Source: Euperipatoides rowelli
Taxonomy: Eukaryota > Onychophora > Udeonychophora > Euonychophora > Peripatopsidae
DNA: 12,678 nt
Reading direction: 5' to 3' (one strand)
Assembly: GCA_003024985.2 (NCBI GenBank)
Contig: PXIH01S0028420.1
Shown here: piece after piece, positions 1 to 8,546 of the stretch
Numbering within the stretch: position 1 is the stretch's first letter
Layout of the letters: every line of letters starts with the position of its first letter
The notes under the pieces: generated by a model
The model's database searches: none
What the model saw: only the letters and a program-made list of their open reading frames with translations
Told to the model about the DNA's origin: nothing
Translations under genes and position numbers: made by a program

Positions 1-191
1 ACTATTTTCTTTATGGACAGGTTATTCTGCAGTTCTGCCGTAATTTGCTTGTCTGATTCTGTGCTTAACTTTATCACAGAAAATATCACAATAGTTTGCC
101 AGCCATCAGAATAAGCCCTTTCATGAAGCCTGGCCAGCATTGTCTTCCACCAGCATTCATTCCTGATTCCGATTATTTGTTCAGTAATCAT
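1..191 (-). CDS. Unidentified partial reading frame, open to the window edge (possible exon)
   Basis: Read on the minus strand from an ATG at 191-189, 63 codons run without a stop to the left edge, so the 3' end lies outside the window. The peptide begins MITEQIIGIRNECWWK, continues through ARLHERAYSDGWQTIVIF and is charged and polar around a short hydrophobic patch. I recognise no domain and assign no function. Support comes from the open frame and from base composition: this stretch is about 40% G+C by eye, while the following kilobases are well under 30%. An in-frame TAG lies a few codons upstream of the ATG, and a possible splice acceptor (ttgctacag on the minus strand, just before CAT TGC ATG) would make this an internal exon in the same frame. 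It could equally be a fragment of a retrotransposon or a chance open frame. No neighbouring exon is evident in the rest of the window. Confidence 0.3.
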   Translation of the reverse strand, partial: MITEQIIGIRNECWWKTMLARLHERAYSDGWQTIVIFSVIKLSTESDKQITAELQNNLSIKKI

Positions 192-1480
192 GCAATGCTG
201 TAGCAACTAACTAATTGCTCTAGCTAGTTTTCAGCTACTCTTGTATTGTGCGTACAAAATATTCCTTCTCTGAATAGAAATTGGTATCCATCTATCCCTT
301 TATAATCATTTATAAATAACTTGCATACTGTAGTCATTTTGTGTAATTTGTCCATATTCTATCTTTGCTTATTGTTATTTATCTATTTCTATAACCATGC
401 CATTCGGTTTCTAACCGTGAAATATAATAAAATTTGATACCTTTATATACAGTCGATTGTTAGCGACTCTTTACTTCACAGGTCGGTCACCTTAATCCGA
501 TTGCATAACATTGTAATACCAATAGCCAAATTCCCCTTTTATAATAATCACTCACATTTATTCTTTATTAACATATGGTGATCACATCAGCCATGTCGAT
601 ATCCCTGGTATAATAAACATTACTCGGTCAGCTTTATTACACTTCAACTAGATGTCATAAAAATACAGAGCCAATTTTTTTCTACCTTGCTGTCATTTAA
701 ATCTGATTGTGTTTCCATTACAATAAAACAAAAATAATACAAGTATCTATTTTAGTAGACCAAAAAAATAAATCTGACATCTAGGTTTTTTTCAAAAATC
801 TATTTTTCTATCCTATTCAAATACTCAATAATTTGACAGCTACAGAAATCTTTTAATTCTGTGCTTTCAAATAGTGTATTGTTTTAAATCCTAGCATTTT
901 TCTCATTAAAAATTGTGAAAATTACTATTTTAATATGATTCGGCATAATAGGGCAATTCAGTCTTTGTTTCATTTGGATCCTGTCAAATTAAATGAACAT
1001 TTTTTATGAAATTTTTTAATAGAGTAAAAACCTTGATTGACAACCTGTCATTTAAATGAAAACAAAAAGTATTTTAGTTTTTTTATTATGGTACTAACTT
1101 AAAATCTGTCAAAAACAATAACTAGTTGAAGTATACCTCCCTACCCCCCCCCCCTTAACTGTTAGGAAATATTATAATTATTTAATGGTAAGATTGAATA
1201 TTAATGAGATGTTTCACTAACAGAAGCACTGGTGAGATCAGATGAGTTTTTTTTAAACATATATCTAACAAAAGTTTTGGTTTTGACAGTACTCTCACTT
1301 CATATAAAATTATTCCCTTTGACTTTTTTTTTAACATTGTCTATCAATAAACTACATTTTATAGCTGATAGGCTTTTCTACTCCTTTATATTTTCACTTA
1401 TTTGTTTCTTACTCTTTCAAAAATTAATTAAACTCCAGCTGTATGTGAGTTTTTGGCATATCTGCAGAATACCTCAACAT
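192..1480. other. AT-rich spacer without recognisable gene
   Basis: No coding signal, RNA gene or clear transposon is visible. It contains an 11-base C run (1144-1154), several T and A runs, and a set of short inverted repeats between 641 and 1132 listed separately. The one longer open stretch (1232-1507) encodes a Leu/Phe/Ile-rich peptide typical of translated AT-rich DNA and runs into the minisatellite, so I do not call it a gene. Confidence 0.6.
641..1132. repeat. Nested short inverted repeats, possible decayed MITE
   Basis: ACTTCAACTAG (641-651) is matched perfectly in inverse by CTAGTTGAAGT (1122-1132). Inside lie two more perfect pairs: CTAGATGTCA (648-657) with TGACATCTAG (775-784), and ATTTGACAG (831-839) with CTGTCAAAT (981-989). 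The 13-mer ctgtcatttaaat also occurs twice in direct orientation (about 690 and 1046). Terminal plus subterminal repeats of this kind are seen in non-autonomous DNA transposons. The arms are short and no convincing target duplication flanks them, so chance is a real alternative. Confidence 0.25.
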
Positions 1481-2255
1481 CAAAGTGTGCAAACTTCTGA
1501 TGTTTGACTGAACACAAAGTGCACAGATTTATGATGCTTAAGTGTATAAAAATGCAGATACATATTATGATGTTTGATTGGACATAATGTGTGCAGACTT
1601 ATGATTTTTGAGTGTACACAAAGTACATGGACTTATGATGTTTGAGTGCACATATAAAGTGCCCAAACTTATGATGATTCAGTGTACAAATGCATGGATT
1701 CAGATGTTTGTGTGTACAGAAATGTATGGAGTTAAATGTTTCAGTGAGCACAAAATGCCTGGATATATGCTGTTTTGGTGTACAAGAAAGTGCACAGAAT
1801 TATGAAGTTTGAGTGTACTTAAAGTGTATGGACTTAAGATGTTTGAGTGTACACATAAAGTGCCTGAACTTCTGATGTTTCAGTGTACAAAAAAGTACAT
1901 GGACTTCAGATGTTTGTATATACACAAAATGCATGAAATTGCAATGTTTAAGCGTTTACAAAATGCCTGGATATATGTTGTTTCAGTGTAAAAGAAATTG
2001 CACAGACTTATGATGTTTGAGTGTACGCAAAGTGTATGGACTTAAGATGTTTGAGTGTACACAAAGTATATGGGCTTAAGAGGTTTGAGTGCACACATAA
2101 AGTGGCTGAACTTATGATGTTTCAGTGTACAAGAAAGTACATGGACTTAATGTCAACCAAGTGCAGGGACTTATGATTTTTATGTGTTCACAAAGTGCAC
2201 CGACTTATGATGTTTAAGTGTACACAAAGTGCACCAACTTATGATGTTTGAGAGT
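1481..2255. repeat. Minisatellite, ~34-bp unit, about 22 diverged copies
   Basis: The tract is a tandem array whose units contain the phrases gacttatgatgtttgagtg and tacacaaagtgcatg, with a unit length of about 33-36 bp. Copies differ by substitutions and small indels. They are not random: a cycle of six distinguishable units recurs (about 1608-1808, 1809-2015, then a partial third cycle), for example a unit containing tgcctggatatatg followed by one containing gtacaagaaagtgcacag. Open frames across it (1608-1805 and 1809-1991) are by-products of unit lengths near a multiple of three and are not genes. Confidence 0.93.
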
Positions 2256-2725
2256 AGATGAATGACTGTGTCATAACTTCCTCTTGAGTATCATGTGACT
2301 CACAAAGGCCATCAGTTTACAGACTATCCAATATACTATTTTATTAGACTGCATTTTATAAGTTATTTATTTACAGAAACTTACCTTTCCTATTCATGTT
2401 CAACATTTAAAATATGTAAATGAGAATTTTTTTTACCCCCAAAAATAGACTTTCACCCTTCAAGCATACCTTATTAAACTTGCATTATCAATACAAAATT
2501 TAAAATAGAAAAAAAAATTGTTTAAACCAGTCAGATGTATAGAGTATCTTCAAAATTAAGTATCTCCTGACAAACATATAGATAATATGCACATGTATAT
2601 GCAATCAAATTGCCTAGTAAAAACATTACCTTATCATTGGCTTTATATATCTCTTATATCCAATCATCAATTTATCCATTTGGTCAATATTGTGTCATTT
2701 GTCTGTGAAAAAGGCTAAGTGCCAG
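2256..2725. other. AT-rich spacer, nothing recognised
   Basis: Unique-looking AT-rich sequence between the minisatellite and the tetranucleotide tract. I see no coding pattern, inverted repeat pair or RNA gene in it. Confidence 0.55.
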
Positions 2726-2946
2726 CCTGTCTGTCTGTCCAGCTGTCCATTTGTTGATCTGACAGTATGTCCTTCCGTTCATCCATCTTCCGGTGTGCCC
2801 ACCAGCATACCTGTCTCTCCATCAATCTACTGATCTGTCCATTCATCCATCTATTTATGTCTATCTATCTGTTCATCTATTGTATTTATGTTTCTAACCA
2901 CTATTTAACTGCCTATCTATCTATTCAATTGTCTAATCATCTAAGG
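2726..2946. repeat. Degenerate (TCTG/TCTA/TCCA)n tetranucleotide tract, left part
   Basis: Pyrimidine-rich tetranucleotide steps run from cctgtctgtctgtcc at the left to gcctatctatctattc near 2910. Purity is low, so this is an old microsatellite. It breaks off at 2946 and resumes after 3251 with the same step pattern, which shows that the intervening element inserted into it. The short open frame over 2767-2949 is just the translated repeat. Confidence 0.85.
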
Positions 2947-3251
2947 TAGTGTTTTCCAAACTGTTGTGTCACTCATCAGTCGTAAGGGTGTCACTTCCCA
3001 AAGCATACATATTATAATATTTTCTACATTCTATGTACCTACAATACAATTATTGGAAATGGCTATTTTGGGGTCATAGACTGACCTTGAAACCAAATGT
3101 GTAGATATATTGAGAGCTTTGAGAATAATAAAAAAAAGAATACTTCAACTCTGCTGGGTGTCATAAATTTGTTGTCATATCGTCAGGGTGCCACAACATC
3201 ACCAGGGCGTTGTAAGAGTGTCACAATAGAAAAAAACTTTGGAACTCACTG
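2947..3251. mobile_element. hAT-like non-autonomous DNA transposon (MITE), 305 bp
   Basis: The left end begins tagtgttttccaaact and the inverse of the right end begins cagtgagttccaaagt; 14 of the first 19 positions agree. CAGTG-type ends followed by a TTCCAAA phrase are characteristic of hAT superfamily short elements in animals. Internal phrases such as cgtaagggtgtcac (near 2981) and gttgtaagagtgtcac (near 3210) are similar subterminal copies. The flanking 8-mers atctaagg and acctactg agree at only 5 of 8 positions, so a target duplication is at best eroded. There is no coding capacity; mobilisation would have depended on a transposase elsewhere. The superfamily assignment rests on the ends alone. 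Confidence 0.65.
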
Positions 3252-3306
3252 ACCTACTGTATCTAACTATCTATCCATCAAACTATTTATCCACCATTCT
3301 ACAAGC
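3252..3306. repeat. Tetranucleotide tract, right part
   Basis: The stretch from cctactgtatctaactatc to about tccaccattctacaagcc continues the TCTA/TCCA step pattern of 2726-2946, on the far side of the hAT-like insertion. Confidence 0.7.
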
Positions 3307-4841
3307 CAGTTTAGCTGTCGGAAAATCTTCCTGCCTATTTGTTCACCTGTCTTATTGGCACCCAGCTAACTGAAGTCAAGTTTGACTGCCAAGAAGTGTC
3401 ATGCAAAACATGGTGACATGTTTGCATTTAATGCTTACTTGTGACATGCTCTTCGCTTAAGCACATAAATATAATCTGGTGTATACAAATTATCACCTCA
3501 CATACCTCACCTTCATCTCCACTTTCCCGGCAACTTTAAAATACAAACTGAATAATAAAATTATTATATATTAAAGGCATCTCCGTCATTAGATTTTTTC
3601 AGTGTGTTCCATTTATTTGTTTTATACCTGGTCATGTGAACATTTAATTTTGTAGACAAATGATGAAAGTTAGCCTTTTCTGAGTAGCAAAGTACTAGAT
3701 CATAATAAAATAGTTTAGTATGATTTTATGCAACATTAATTCCGATGCAATTGAAGATAAAATTCTAACTTATTAATAAAATGAAAAAAAAAGTTTGCAT
3801 CAAAGACTTTTTTACGAAGACTAGCATTTTCAATAATCATTTCAGGTAAACACTTGAGCAGCCTTACTTAAGGGGATATTTAAAATTGATATATCCCCCT
3901 CCCCCCCAAAAAAAAAAAAAAGATTATTAATTCATTATTATGATTGCAGATGATTAAAATGAAAAATTATCACTACCCCATCATCTAAGATATTGTAATC
4001 ACTCGGTTTTTACATAACAATTTCAATCTCTTTAATAAATCCACAGTTGAAGCAATGATAAATTTGTGTCCGCCATTATGAAAACCAAAACTTACGAAGA
4101 AACACGCTTCTCGAGCAGGGTTAAAAAGTTAGAAACGAAATGAACAAAATGAACTAGATTTTTTTAATGATGAATGGTTGAGTTATTTCTGTGCACTTAA
4201 CGATAAACGAAAAAGTATAAATAAATCAAAAAGTTAACTATTGACGAACACACCTTAAGTTGAACAGCGAACTTACTACGGATTTGTTCATGAGTTCTTT
4301 ATGATTCATGCTTATATAAAGTTTTTTGATTTTTTAATATCATGTTCTATATATCGTATTTCACAAAAAGCACCTCAATGTAACAACTTTCAAGATTCCA
4401 AAATCAGGTCAGGCAACAAATTTGTTGATATTAGGGAATAATTGTAGTCTAGCTCAATATAAATAAAGTAAACAAACATTAAGAAACATAATCAATGAGG
4501 TGTGTATTTGCTTATATGCTGTCTACACTTCACGCATATTAACCTAATTTATAGCATAACTACCAATAATATTACAATATAGTTTTTGAATAAAACACTG
4601 TTTGCATTAAAATTTGATTTTTAATTTTCAGTTAATTATATTCTACCTTCTCTCTTATCCCACCCCCTCCTTTAATAACTCATTTTAAAATGATGCTAAT
4701 ATTTGATTTCCATTAAAAAAAGTCTATTTTTAATAATAAATTCATTACAAAGCCTTTTTTCTCTTTATTTCATCTCACTAGAAATTTGTTGATATATTGT
4801 TAGTGGCTCCACCTGGTAAATAATAAGAACAATGCACTTAA

Positions 4842-4845
<4 letters not shown>
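3307..4845. other. AT-rich spacer with homopolymer runs and small foldbacks
   Basis: No gene is recognised. Local features are an imperfect palindrome built on atgcaaaacatg and catgtttgcat (3401-3427), and a small hairpin with arms aggggatat and atatccccct (3871-3900). The latter is followed directly by seven C (3901-3907) and fourteen A (3908-3921). Pyrimidine-rich stretches near 4640-4670 are not obvious splice tracts. Confidence 0.5.

Positions 4846-4876
<31 letters not shown>
4846..4876. repeat. Homopolymer of 31 T
   Basis: There are thirty-one consecutive T in the + strand. It could be the poly(A) tail of a retroposed sequence inserted on the minus strand, but I see no SINE-like A/B boxes or LINE coding sequence to its right, so its origin is open. 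Runs of this length are also prone to sequencing length error. Confidence 0.9.
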
Positions 4877-4877
<1 letters not shown>

Positions 4878-5509
4878 TTTACACATGACAAAAGCTTTTG
4901 AATGTAATTTCAATTTGGTTTTGTTGCATCAAATGACTTTAATATAACATTTGAAAGATTTCTTACCTTAGAACTAATGCAATGAAGCGTATATAAATTT
5001 TCATAAATGGCTTCCATTTAGATCAACAAGATTTTATTCTTAATTTTGATCAAATAAGATTCGAGTTCATTTTTTTTTCTTCTTCTTTACAATAATTTCT
5101 TTAATATAACAAGAATATGTTTTACTTCATTTATTTCTAATAACGTCTTTAATTCAACAGGAACCACTATTTTAACAAATTAATATTCCGAATCACATTG
5201 ACTTTATTCTTAAAGGGGTACTTATCTCTCATCATTCTTTTACTAATATTTACTCAATTAACTGAATTTAACAAATATCTTCAGTAATTTGTTTAGATTT
5301 ATTAGACAGCATATATGATTATATGACGTAATAATCGAAATTATTACCTTATGCTCTCTAAAAGAATCAAAGTCAATGATAGGACTAAAGAAATCACATG
5401 ACCATTAAATCAAGTATTTTAACATGATCCACATTGTTACTTTAAATAGTCGACTGATAATAAACAAAATTAAAGGGTAAATTATTTAAATCTGCATTTG
5501 TATGCTTTT
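4877..5509. other. AT-rich spacer, nothing recognised
   Basis: Only a short perfect hairpin stands out: arms GTAATAAT (5328-5335) and ATTATTAC (5340-5347) around the tetraloop CGAA. No coding pattern is visible. Confidence 0.5.
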
Positions 5510-5610
5510 ATAGCTTAGACATGTTATTCAGACAATGATATCATTACAAATAGTCATATACTTAATACAATCACATTTTTAAAGAGTCATGTGATTCACA
5601 CAATGACATC

Positions 5611-6161
5611 ATTACAAATTGTCATGTGATTCATGCAATTATACTTAAATAGAGTCATGTGATTCATGCAAGCACATCTTTACAGAGTCATGTGATTCTT
5701 GCAATGACATTACAAACAGTCATGTGATTCATGCAATCACATATTTACAGTCATGTGATTCATGTAATGACATCATTACAAATAGTCATGTGATTCATGC
5801 AATTACATTGTTACATAATCATGTGATTCATGCAATGACATCATTACAAATATCCATTTTTATTCAGGCAATCACCTTGTGATTCATGCAATGACATCAT
5901 TGCAAATATTCAGAGTGATGTGATTTGTGCAATGACATCTTTGCAAATTGTCATTTGATTCATGCAATCACATATTTACAGTCATGTGATTCATGCAATG
6001 ACATCATTACAAATAGTCATTTTGATTCAGGCAACCAAGTTACAGACAGATTATTCATGCAATGACATCATTGAAAATAGTCATGCAATGACATCATTAC
6101 AAAGTCATGTGATTCATGCAATCACATATTTTCAGAGTCATGTAATTCCTGCAATGACATC
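5611..6161. repeat. Higher-order tandem duplication, copy 1 (551 bp)
   Basis: This block of about 16 units matches 6162-6737 unit by unit, sharing rare variants: a unit lacking part of its core (gcaatgacattacaaacag), the phrase caggcaatcaccttgtgatt, and the non-repeat-like insert caggcaaccaagttacag. From about 5940 to 6170 the two copies are identical. Copy 1 lacks 27 bp that copy 2 has after aaatattca (about 5909), and has 2 bp that copy 2 lacks, which accounts for the change of offset from 551 to 576. Confidence 0.9.
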
Positions 6162-6737
6162 ATTACAAATTGTCATGTGATTCATGCAATTACACTTAAA
6201 TAGAGTCATGTGATTCATGCAAGCACATCTTTACAGAGTCATTTGAGTCTTGCAATGACATTACAAACAGTCATGTGATTCATGCAATCACATATTTAGT
6301 CATGTGATTCATGTAATGACATCATTACAAATAGTCATGTGATTCATGCAATTACATTGTTACAGAATCATGTGATTCATGCAATGACATCATTACAAAT
6401 ATTCATTTTTATTCAGGCAATCACCTTGTGATTCATGCAATGACATCATTGCAAATATTCATGCGATTCATTCAATCACATCTTTACAGAGTGATGTGAT
6501 TTGTGCAATGACATATTTGCAAATTGTCATTTGATTCATGCAATCACATATTTACAGTCATGTGATTCATGCAATGACATCATTACAAATAGTCATTTTG
6601 ATTCAGGCAACCAAGTTACAGACAGATTATTCATGCAATGACATCATTGAAAATAGTCATGCAATGACATCATTACAAAGTCATGTGATTCATGCAATCA
6701 CATATTTTCAGAGTCATGTAATTCCTGCAATGACATC
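6162..6737. repeat. Higher-order tandem duplication, copy 2 (576 bp)
   Basis: This is the second copy of the block at 5611-6161 and abuts it directly. Identity continues to about 6746, where copy 1 reads on into the start of copy 2 (acaaattg against acaaatag). A more diverged partial relative, including the oddly spaced caggtaataaccatgttacag segment, lies at about 7047-7170, so this kind of block has been amplified more than once. Confidence 0.9.
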
Positions 6738-6857
6738 ATTACAAATAGTCATGTGATTCATGCAATCACATCTTTGCAGAGTCATGTGATTCATGCCATG
6801 ACATCATTACAAATTGTCATGTGATTCATGCAATCATATATTTACAGTCATGTGATT

Positions 6858-6966
6858 CAGTTCATACCTTTACCAAGTCATGTCATTCAGTTGATCACAT
6901 CTTTACCGAGTCATGTAACTCTCACAATGACATCATTGCAAATAGTCATGTGATTCAGGCAATCAC
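6858..6966. repeat. Variant block with cagttgatcacatctttacc units, copy 1
   Basis: This block holds two consecutive units in which catgcaat is replaced by cagttgat or cagttcat, followed by a unit containing cacaatgacatcattgc. The same order of variants recurs at 7320-7437, about 460 bp downstream, which marks another multi-unit duplication inside the array. Confidence 0.8.
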
Positions 6967-7319
6967 ATCAATAGAGAATCATTTGATTCATGTAATGACA
7001 TCATTACAAATAAACATGTGATTCAAGCAATCACGTTATTACAGACTCATGTGATTCATGCAATGACATCATTACTAATAGTCATTTTGATTCAGGTAAT
7101 AACCATGTTACAGATAAGTGATTCATGTAATGACATCATTGAAAATGTTCATGTGATTCATGCAATGACATCATTACAAATAGTCATGTGATTTATGCAA
7201 TCACATCTTTACAGTGTCATGTGATTCATGCAATCACACCTTTACAGTGTCATGTGATTCATGCAATGACAACATTACAAATAGTTGTGATTCATGCAAT
7301 CACATCTTTACAGTCATGT

Positions 7320-7437
7320 GATTCAGTTGATACCTTTACCGAGTCATGTGATTCAGTTGATCACATCTTTACCGAGTCATGTGATTCACACAATGACATC
7401 ATTGCCAATAGTCATGTAATTCAGGCAATGATATCAT
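7320..7437. repeat. Variant block with cagttgatcacatctttacc units, copy 2
   Basis: It has the same succession of variant units as 6858-6966 (ttgatacctttaccgag, then ttgatcacatctttaccgag, then a cacaatgacatcattgcc unit) with a handful of substitutions. The shared variants are not found elsewhere in the array. Confidence 0.8.
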
Positions 7438-7650
7438 TATAAGTTATCATGTGATTAATGCAACAACACATTAAAAATAATCATGGATTAATACAATGAC
7501 ATCATCAAATAATGATGTGTTTCATGCAATGATATCACAAATAGTAATGTTATTCGTGCAATTTCATCATTACAGATAATCATGTGTTGCATTCAATACA
7601 TCATTACAAATAGTCACATGATTCACGCAATGACATCATTACAGATAGTT

Positions 7651-7679
7651 ATTTTTTTATTATTATTTTATTATCATCA

Positions 7680-7715
<36 letters not shown>
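7651..7715. repeat. (TTA)n / (ATT)n microsatellite inside the array
   Basis: The tract is T-rich, then TTA repeats with a short ATC interruption (tcatcatcat), then a pure ATT run ending at tattaggg. Array units continue on both sides (tgacatcattacagatag before, gttatgtgattaatgcaac after), so the microsatellite grew inside the minisatellite, plausibly from the ATCATTA core of a type A unit. Confidence 0.9.
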
Positions 7716-7925
7716 GGGTGGTTATGTGATTAATGCAACAACATTGTTACAAATAGTCATGTTATTCATGCAATTTAATTGTTACAAATAATCATGTGAT
7801 TCATGCATGACCATTAAAAATAGTCATCTGGTTCTTGCAATGATATCATTACAAACAGTCAAGATTCATGCAATGACATAAATACAAAAAGTCACATGAT
7901 GCATTCAATGACATCATTAAGTATG

Positions 7926-8392
7926 TAGTCTACCACAGAGCTTATTATTCATTACCAACATTATGCATTAAATATTTAAATTAATAATATTTATGGAGTC
8001 CAACATCTAGCATTGATCTTGTGCAATTTTTAGAATTGAATTAATGAATTTAAAAGGACCTCAGTCCAAAAGACATAGCAAAATATACTGTGTATATGTT
8101 TACCGCTTACATAAAAATTATAAAAAAATTAATAATTAATAATTTTAATTATTATGTTACTGTCTGAATATTGTTCAATTTTCATGCATAAAATGCTCAT
8201 TTGCTTACTTTGAGCATAGAAATTTGGACTTACACCCTTTAAAAACCAACATTTAAATGCAGTATAATAATAGATGTAAATAATGTAATGTTTTACAGAT
8301 GTTTTCAAAAAATTAAAAAAAAAAAAATAAAGACTTTATCCCATCATCAATTATAATTATCTTCAATAGTAGATTAAGAAAAGCAGTTTTTT
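7926..8392. other. AT-rich spacer, nothing recognised
   Basis: No gene is seen. There is an AT-only palindromic patch near 8125-8155, a 7-bp hairpin with arms ATGCTCA and TGAGCAT near 8198-8222, and an A run of 12 near 8318. Confidence 0.5.
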
Positions 8393-8546
8393 TTGTATGC
8401 AAGCAATACATTTATGAGACCGCATTTAGAATATTACACATCCATGTGGCATCAATTTCTAACTAAAACAAACACACACACACACCCATACACACACACA
8501 AAGACAACAATTAGAAAATGTTGAGAACAGAGCAATAATACCAAGT
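8393..8546 (+). pseudogene. Remnant of non-LTR retrotransposon reverse transcriptase, C-terminal part
   Basis: In the frame starting at 8393 the sequence reads LYASNTFMRPHLEYYTSMW (8393-8449) followed by HQFLTKT. After the CA tract, KDNN appears in a second frame (8500-8511) and LENVENRAIIPS in a third (8511-8546), followed by stops. In CR1/jockey-type non-LTR reverse transcriptases the region just after the catalytic palm typically reads like LYkxlVRPhLEYxxxvWxP, then KDIxxLExVQRRATKxIP. All three conserved blocks are here in the right order and spacing, but three frames and an expanded CA tract separate them. No upstream palm motif (such as YxDD), endonuclease or poly(A) end is visible, so this is a short fossil fragment, probably 5'-truncated or heavily decayed. 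I infer the clade only loosely. It is not functional. Confidence 0.7.
8472..8501. repeat. (CA)n microsatellite inside the reverse transcriptase remnant
   Basis: CA repeats are interrupted once by cccata. The tract separates the FLTKT and KDNN blocks of the retrotransposon remnant, where intact relatives have only a few residues, so it expanded after the fragment was inserted. Confidence 0.9.

Larger units (their letters stand above)
5510..7925. repeat. Minisatellite array of alternating ~35-bp (A) and ~33-bp (B) units, ~2.4 kb
   Basis: Almost every unit starts tcatgtgattcatgcaat. Type A units continue gacatcattacaaatag (about 35 bp); type B units continue cacatctttacagag (about 33 bp). Roughly 65-70 units are present, most regular between 5580 and 7440 and decaying at both edges. 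I count about 33 exact tcatgtgatt by eye. In type B units TGTGATT and AATCACA form a 7-bp stem around the loop catgc; type A units contain the short dyad AATGA-ca-TCATT. Translations such as repeats of HVIHAITSLQ arise because B units are 33 bp long. They are broken by the 35-bp units and are not evidence of a protein. Confidence 0.95.

Noticed and set aside
1232-1507. A 91-codon hydrophobic open frame resembling a membrane protein
   Set aside because: Phe/Leu/Ile-rich translation is expected from T-rich DNA. It runs into the minisatellite and has no recognisable motif.
4801-4900. The T31 run as the tail of a minus-strand SINE or processed pseudogene
   Set aside because: The sequence to its right shows no A or B box, no coding remnant and no matching target duplication that I could see.
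5962-6756. Two identical 72-codon open frames (5962-6180 and 6538-6756) that could suggest a duplicated small gene
   Set aside because: They are translations of the 35/33-bp minisatellite. Their identity comes from the 576-bp tandem duplication, and the frames are broken by units whose length is not a multiple of three.
7188-7442. An 84-codon open frame with an 11-residue repeat, HVIHAITSLQ and variants
   Set aside because: It spans a run of 33-bp units, which automatically gives an 11-residue period. There is no start context, no codon bias and no family resemblance.
5510-7925. CRISPR-like array of short repeats with variable segments
   Set aside because: The units are contiguous tandem repeats without unique spacers, in a eukaryotic setting with animal transposons.
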